From Alistipes sp. (lineage in GTDB: Bacteria > Bacteroidota > Bacteroidia > Bacteroidales > Rikenellaceae), in NCBI GenBank assembly GCA_017531305.1, contig JAFXLG010000025.1, forward strand, positions 1 to 64,000: a stretch of DNA of 64,000 nt. The letters run 5' to 3'. Below are positions 61,752-64,000 of this stretch, piece after piece. The notes beneath the pieces were generated by a model that ran no database searches, was not told the DNA's origin, and saw only the letters and a program-made list of their open reading frames with translations. The translations under genes and the position numbers were made by a program. Each line of letters begins with the position of its first letter. Position 1 is the first letter of the stretch.

Positions 61752-62783
61752 TTAATTATCATGACAAGTATCAAAGTACTTATCCATGAGATTATGTAAT
61801 ATATACTTATTGTAAACTCCATTCCCTTGGATCATATTTTGTCCTCCAACATCATTAGCTTCAACCATGCACCACCCTTTTTTACTATATGCTAAATCCC
61901 AAGAAATTACCGTAGCACCATTTACTATTTTTGCCATTGAGATCACAAGTTCTTTTGCTTCTTCCCATTGGGGAATATTGAAGCCAATAAATCTAATGGC
62001 TGTATCAGGGTGATACACATATGTGTTATTTAGATAGTCCTTAGCATTTGTATCAATAAAGCCATAATCATGATTTACATGACAAAATATACCACCAGAA
62101 CCTGCATTATCAACAATAGATCTACCTGTCCCCATTCTGACTGCGGCCCCATATATTATTACATCATCTTTAATTCTAAAGGTTGCTATTCTTAATGTAT
62201 TGATGCTTTCAGGGTGCAACAATGTCATCTCCTCTCCTTGTTCTATTAACTCCTCGATGACATATGGACCGTTTTTAAGAAAATCATCAAATAAAACTTT
62301 GTGATCTGCATATATGTCTTTATATATTTTTATACCTTTCCCACAAACACCTTTAAGGGGTTTATATATAAAAGAATTATGCTGTTCTAAAAAACTTTCA
62401 AATATATGTAAGTCCTCAATAGAGTTGACGGTTATCAAGTCTCTTTTATAAAATGGTTTGAATTTTTCATATGTTGCTCCCTTGTTGTCGAATAATTCTC
62501 TCACTTCTGGTTCATTCACTAGTTCGCAAAAGCCATATTGTAAGCGAAGATTGTTTATTTGGTCTCGACCTAAAGCATTAAGAGAATAATATTTATGAAC
62601 AAAATACTCGGTAAAGTTAATACCAAATCTATGTAGCGAATAAATCATATCTCGTTTTAACCATCTCTTACCCCTTCTATCTACAAGGAAATTAGGTAAA
62701 TTAGGATACTGCCTTTCTATCTCTTTATATATGTACGATAACCCATTATTGTAATATGCATTATCAAAGATTCTGTAATACAT
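61752..62783 (-). CDS. Sugar-transfer-associated ATP-grasp protein
   Basis: I start at ATG 62783 (a GTG precedes it), which gives 343 residues. The ATP-grasp fold shows SFIYKPLKGVCGKGIKIY (ATP loop), YVIEELIEQGEEMTLLHP, STLRIATFRIKDDVIIYG, GTGRSIVDNAGSGGIFCHV and KGWCMVEANDVGGQNMIQGN, as in the sugar-transfer-associated ATPgrasp family PF14397. It may ligate an amino acid or other carboxylate to a sugar of the repeat unit; no member's reaction is known to me. The same frame is open further upstream to 62903, apart from one TAA, so the annotated start may be a secondary one. Confidence 0.82.
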   Translation of the reverse strand: MYYRIFDNAYYNNGLSYIYKEIERQYPNLPNFLVDRRGKRWLKRDMIYSLHRFGINFTEYFVHKYYSLNALGRDQINNLRLQYGFCELVNEPEVRELFDNKGATYEKFKPFYKRDLITVNSIEDLHIFESFLEQHNSFIYKPLKGVCGKGIKIYKDIYADHKVLFDDFLKNGPYVIEELIEQGEEMTLLHPESINTLRIATFRIKDDVIIYGAAVRMGTGRSIVDNAGSGGIFCHVNHDYGFIDTNAKDYLNNTYVYHPDTAIRFIGFNIPQWEEAKELVISMAKIVNGATVISWDLAYSKKGWCMVEANDVGGQNMIQGNGVYNKYILHNLMDKYFDTCHDN

Positions 62784-62819
62784 CACATATAGTTTCTTCC
62801 AAAACTCACTTTTATCTGC

Positions 62820-62903
62820 TTAATAACCTAACCAGTTTTCAAACCAATTATCAAGCTTCCATCTATAAATAGATTTTGCTACAACATAATACTTTTCTTT
62901 CAT
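62820..62903 (-). other. Short ORF in frame with the ATP-grasp gene, probably its detached N-terminus
   Basis: ATG 62903 opens 27 codons (MKEKYYVVAKSIYRWKLD, then NWFENWLGY) that end in TAA at 62820-62822. The frame continues as ADKSEFWKKLYVMYYRIFDN straight into the ATP-grasp protein. The aromatic and basic composition resembles the N-terminus of such proteins. I infer a nonsense mutation (or base error) in a longer gene spanning 61752-62903. A real 27-residue leader peptide is the alternative. Confidence 0.55.
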
Positions 62904-62988
62904 TTTTTTATATAAATTATATTTGTTTCCATTGAATAAAAATTGCAAAAGAATATTCTCTTTAGCAATTTATATATATACATTTAAG

Positions 62989-63870
62989 TTATAAGAATTG
63001 TAACATTTTTAGTGTTATAGTTGAGATATATTGAATTTTAGAAATCGATACCTTATCTTGTCTATCATCAATTGTATGATTAAATTTTAATGTACTGCAA
63101 TCGTTCCAACCCCAAATTGGAATTCCTGCATTCATAAATGGAACATAATCAGAACCTCTATTGTTTTGTATTTTCTTTAAAATATTAAAATTAGGGTTGT
63201 CATATGTTGATACTAATTCGTAGGCATTGCTACACAGATCTTGGATAGACTGAGAATAATACAAATATATATCATCATTTAGTCTGCCACAACAGTCTAG
63301 ATTGCAATACCATCGTATTCGATGTTTGTCAACTTCTGAATTAACAAAATATTTTGAGCCATTAAATACCAAGTTGCTAGTTGATTCTTCTCCGTCCCAA
63401 AAGCATAATTTTGTTCGAAATTTAGAATGACCTATATGCTTTGCTATTGAAAGTAATGCAACTACCCCTGACGCATTATCTGTTGCTGCTTGATAATACT
63501 TAGAAGCAACTGCACCATCGTAGTGTGCACCTATTATTACAAGCGAGTCAATTTCTCCTGGAATATCAACTATGATATTATTCATAGTAATAGAGTCTTT
63601 AAAGTTAAAAGTCTGTACTTTAGGAGTGTATCCTAATTTATATAGTTCTTCAACTATATAATCTTTTGCCATTGTACACTCTATTGTTCCAGTTTTTCGA
63701 CCGTTATATTTTGGCGATGTTAACTCTTGTAGCCAAATCCCTTCATCAGAGTTGACAGATATCTGGAGTGTATTATCTTTTGAGCAGGATATTGTTAATA
63801 TGCATATTAGTAATCCTAAAAAACGCAATATATTAGTCCCATATGACATCACTGTCTGTTTTATGATCAT
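62989..63870 (-). CDS. Secreted M28-family metallopeptidase lipoprotein
   Basis: This protein has 293 residues from ATG 63870, or 286 from ATG 63849. Both starts lead into a hydrophobic signal and lipobox (ILTISC). The co-catalytic zinc peptidase M28 ligands appear complete: GAHYDG (His/Asp), ATDNASGVVALL (Asp), CFWDGEESTS (Glu-Glu), CNLDCCG (Asp) and KFNHTIDD (His). Members are aminopeptidases or glutaminyl cyclases; the DGEE text is common to both. The 5' end overlaps the preceding ATP-grasp gene, so it is part of the polysaccharide operon, which is an uncommon place for a peptidase. About 200 bp follow before the ATP-grasp gene; apart from the short ORF at 62820-62903 they hold nothing recognised. 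Confidence 0.83.
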   Translation of the reverse strand: MIIKQTVMSYGTNILRFLGLLICILTISCSKDNTLQISVNSDEGIWLQELTSPKYNGRKTGTIECTMAKDYIVEELYKLGYTPKVQTFNFKDSITMNNIIVDIPGEIDSLVIIGAHYDGAVASKYYQAATDNASGVVALLSIAKHIGHSKFRTKLCFWDGEESTSNLVFNGSKYFVNSEVDKHRIRWYCNLDCCGRLNDDIYLYYSQSIQDLCSNAYELVSTYDNPNFNILKKIQNNRGSDYVPFMNAGIPIWGWNDCSTLKFNHTIDDRQDKVSISKIQYISTITLKMLQFL

Positions 63871-64000
63871 TGTTTACTTTAATTTTGAGCAAAGATTTTA
63901 TATAATTAATGTTCCTTTCAATTTCATCTCTATTATTTCCAGAAATAATAATAGGACCTAACCGATCTCCTTTATTATTGATAGGGTGTATCTTCTGCCC
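63833..64000 (-). CDS. C-terminal end of an ATP-grasp protein (5' end beyond window)
   Basis: The frame enters from the right edge and runs 55 codons to TAA at 63833-63835. The segment PINNKGDRLGPIIISG, followed by NNRDEIERNINYIKSLL, resembles the closing strand and helix of carbamoyl-phosphate-synthase-like or PylC-like ATP-grasp enzymes. The last 38 bp overlap the M28 peptidase reading frame (17 bp if that starts at 63849). Only the end is visible, so the substrate cannot be given. Confidence 0.6.
   Translation of the reverse strand, partial: GQKIHPINNKGDRLGPIIISGNNRDEIERNINYIKSLLKIKVNNDHKTDSDVIWD

Overview
The window comes from a member of the Bacteroidales. Promoter -7 elements of the Bacteroidetes type (TAnnTTTG) sit upstream of many genes. 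The families are also typical of the phylum: Porin_10 and DcaP-type barrels, GH127/GH2 glycosidases, DUF4923, Tat lipoproteins and a Wzx/Wzy polysaccharide locus with a WbuC cupin. A cysteate synthase homologue, the entry step to sulfonolipids, makes a Rikenellaceae (Alistipes-like) host plausible. That placement is inference.

Layout. 1-2968 (minus): a cut aldo/keto reductase Tat lipoprotein, a NapH/NapG-like multi-ferredoxin membrane protein and an isochorismatase-family hydrolase. 3249-10566 (plus): secreted GH127 and GH2 glycosidases. 10783-12393 (plus): engB and prs. 12459-13376 (minus): queG. 13449-15119 (plus): a fatty acyl-CoA ligase gene with one in-frame TGA. 15234-18905 (minus): lytic transglycosylase, Porin_10 protein and pssA. 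18996-27057 (plus): a tightly spaced run of manC, an OPT peptide transporter, pepT, a flavin reductase, nadE (its glutaminase domain lacks the catalytic Cys) and two DUF4923 proteins. 27132-29444 (minus): manA and cysteate synthase. 29561-31414 (plus): a TIR-domain protein with two blocks of WG repeats. 31598-32308 (plus): an SGNH hydrolase. 32391-37942 (minus): an outer-membrane barrel followed by potA-potB-potC-potD.

38253-44426 (plus) is the most unusual part. It is a three-gene unit: a beta-propeller di-haem cytochrome c, a FkbO/Hyg5-type chorismatase-like protein, and a hydrazine-synthase-alpha-like propeller with two haem motifs fused to a formylglycine-generating-enzyme (SUMF1) domain. 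A secreted esterase follows, then a class-C beta-lactamase-fold hydrolase (minus) and a DcaP-like barrel (plus).

48620-64000 (minus) is a visibly AT-rich surface-polysaccharide (O-antigen or capsule) locus transcribed from beyond the right edge. It holds two ATP-grasp proteins, a secreted M28 peptidase, a WecE-type aminotransferase, a flippase, a WecF-like Fuc4NAc transferase, a polymerase, four GT4-like transferases, an acyltransferase carrying a G9 tract, an epimerase/reductase, a WecA-like priming transferase and WbuC. Two genes here look damaged: a one-base frameshift in a glycosyltransferase, and an in-frame TAA near the 5' end of an ATP-grasp gene. With the acyl-CoA ligase this gives three interrupted genes, which are either real lesions or sequencing errors.

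No tRNA, rRNA, CRISPR array, insertion sequence or phage gene was recognised.
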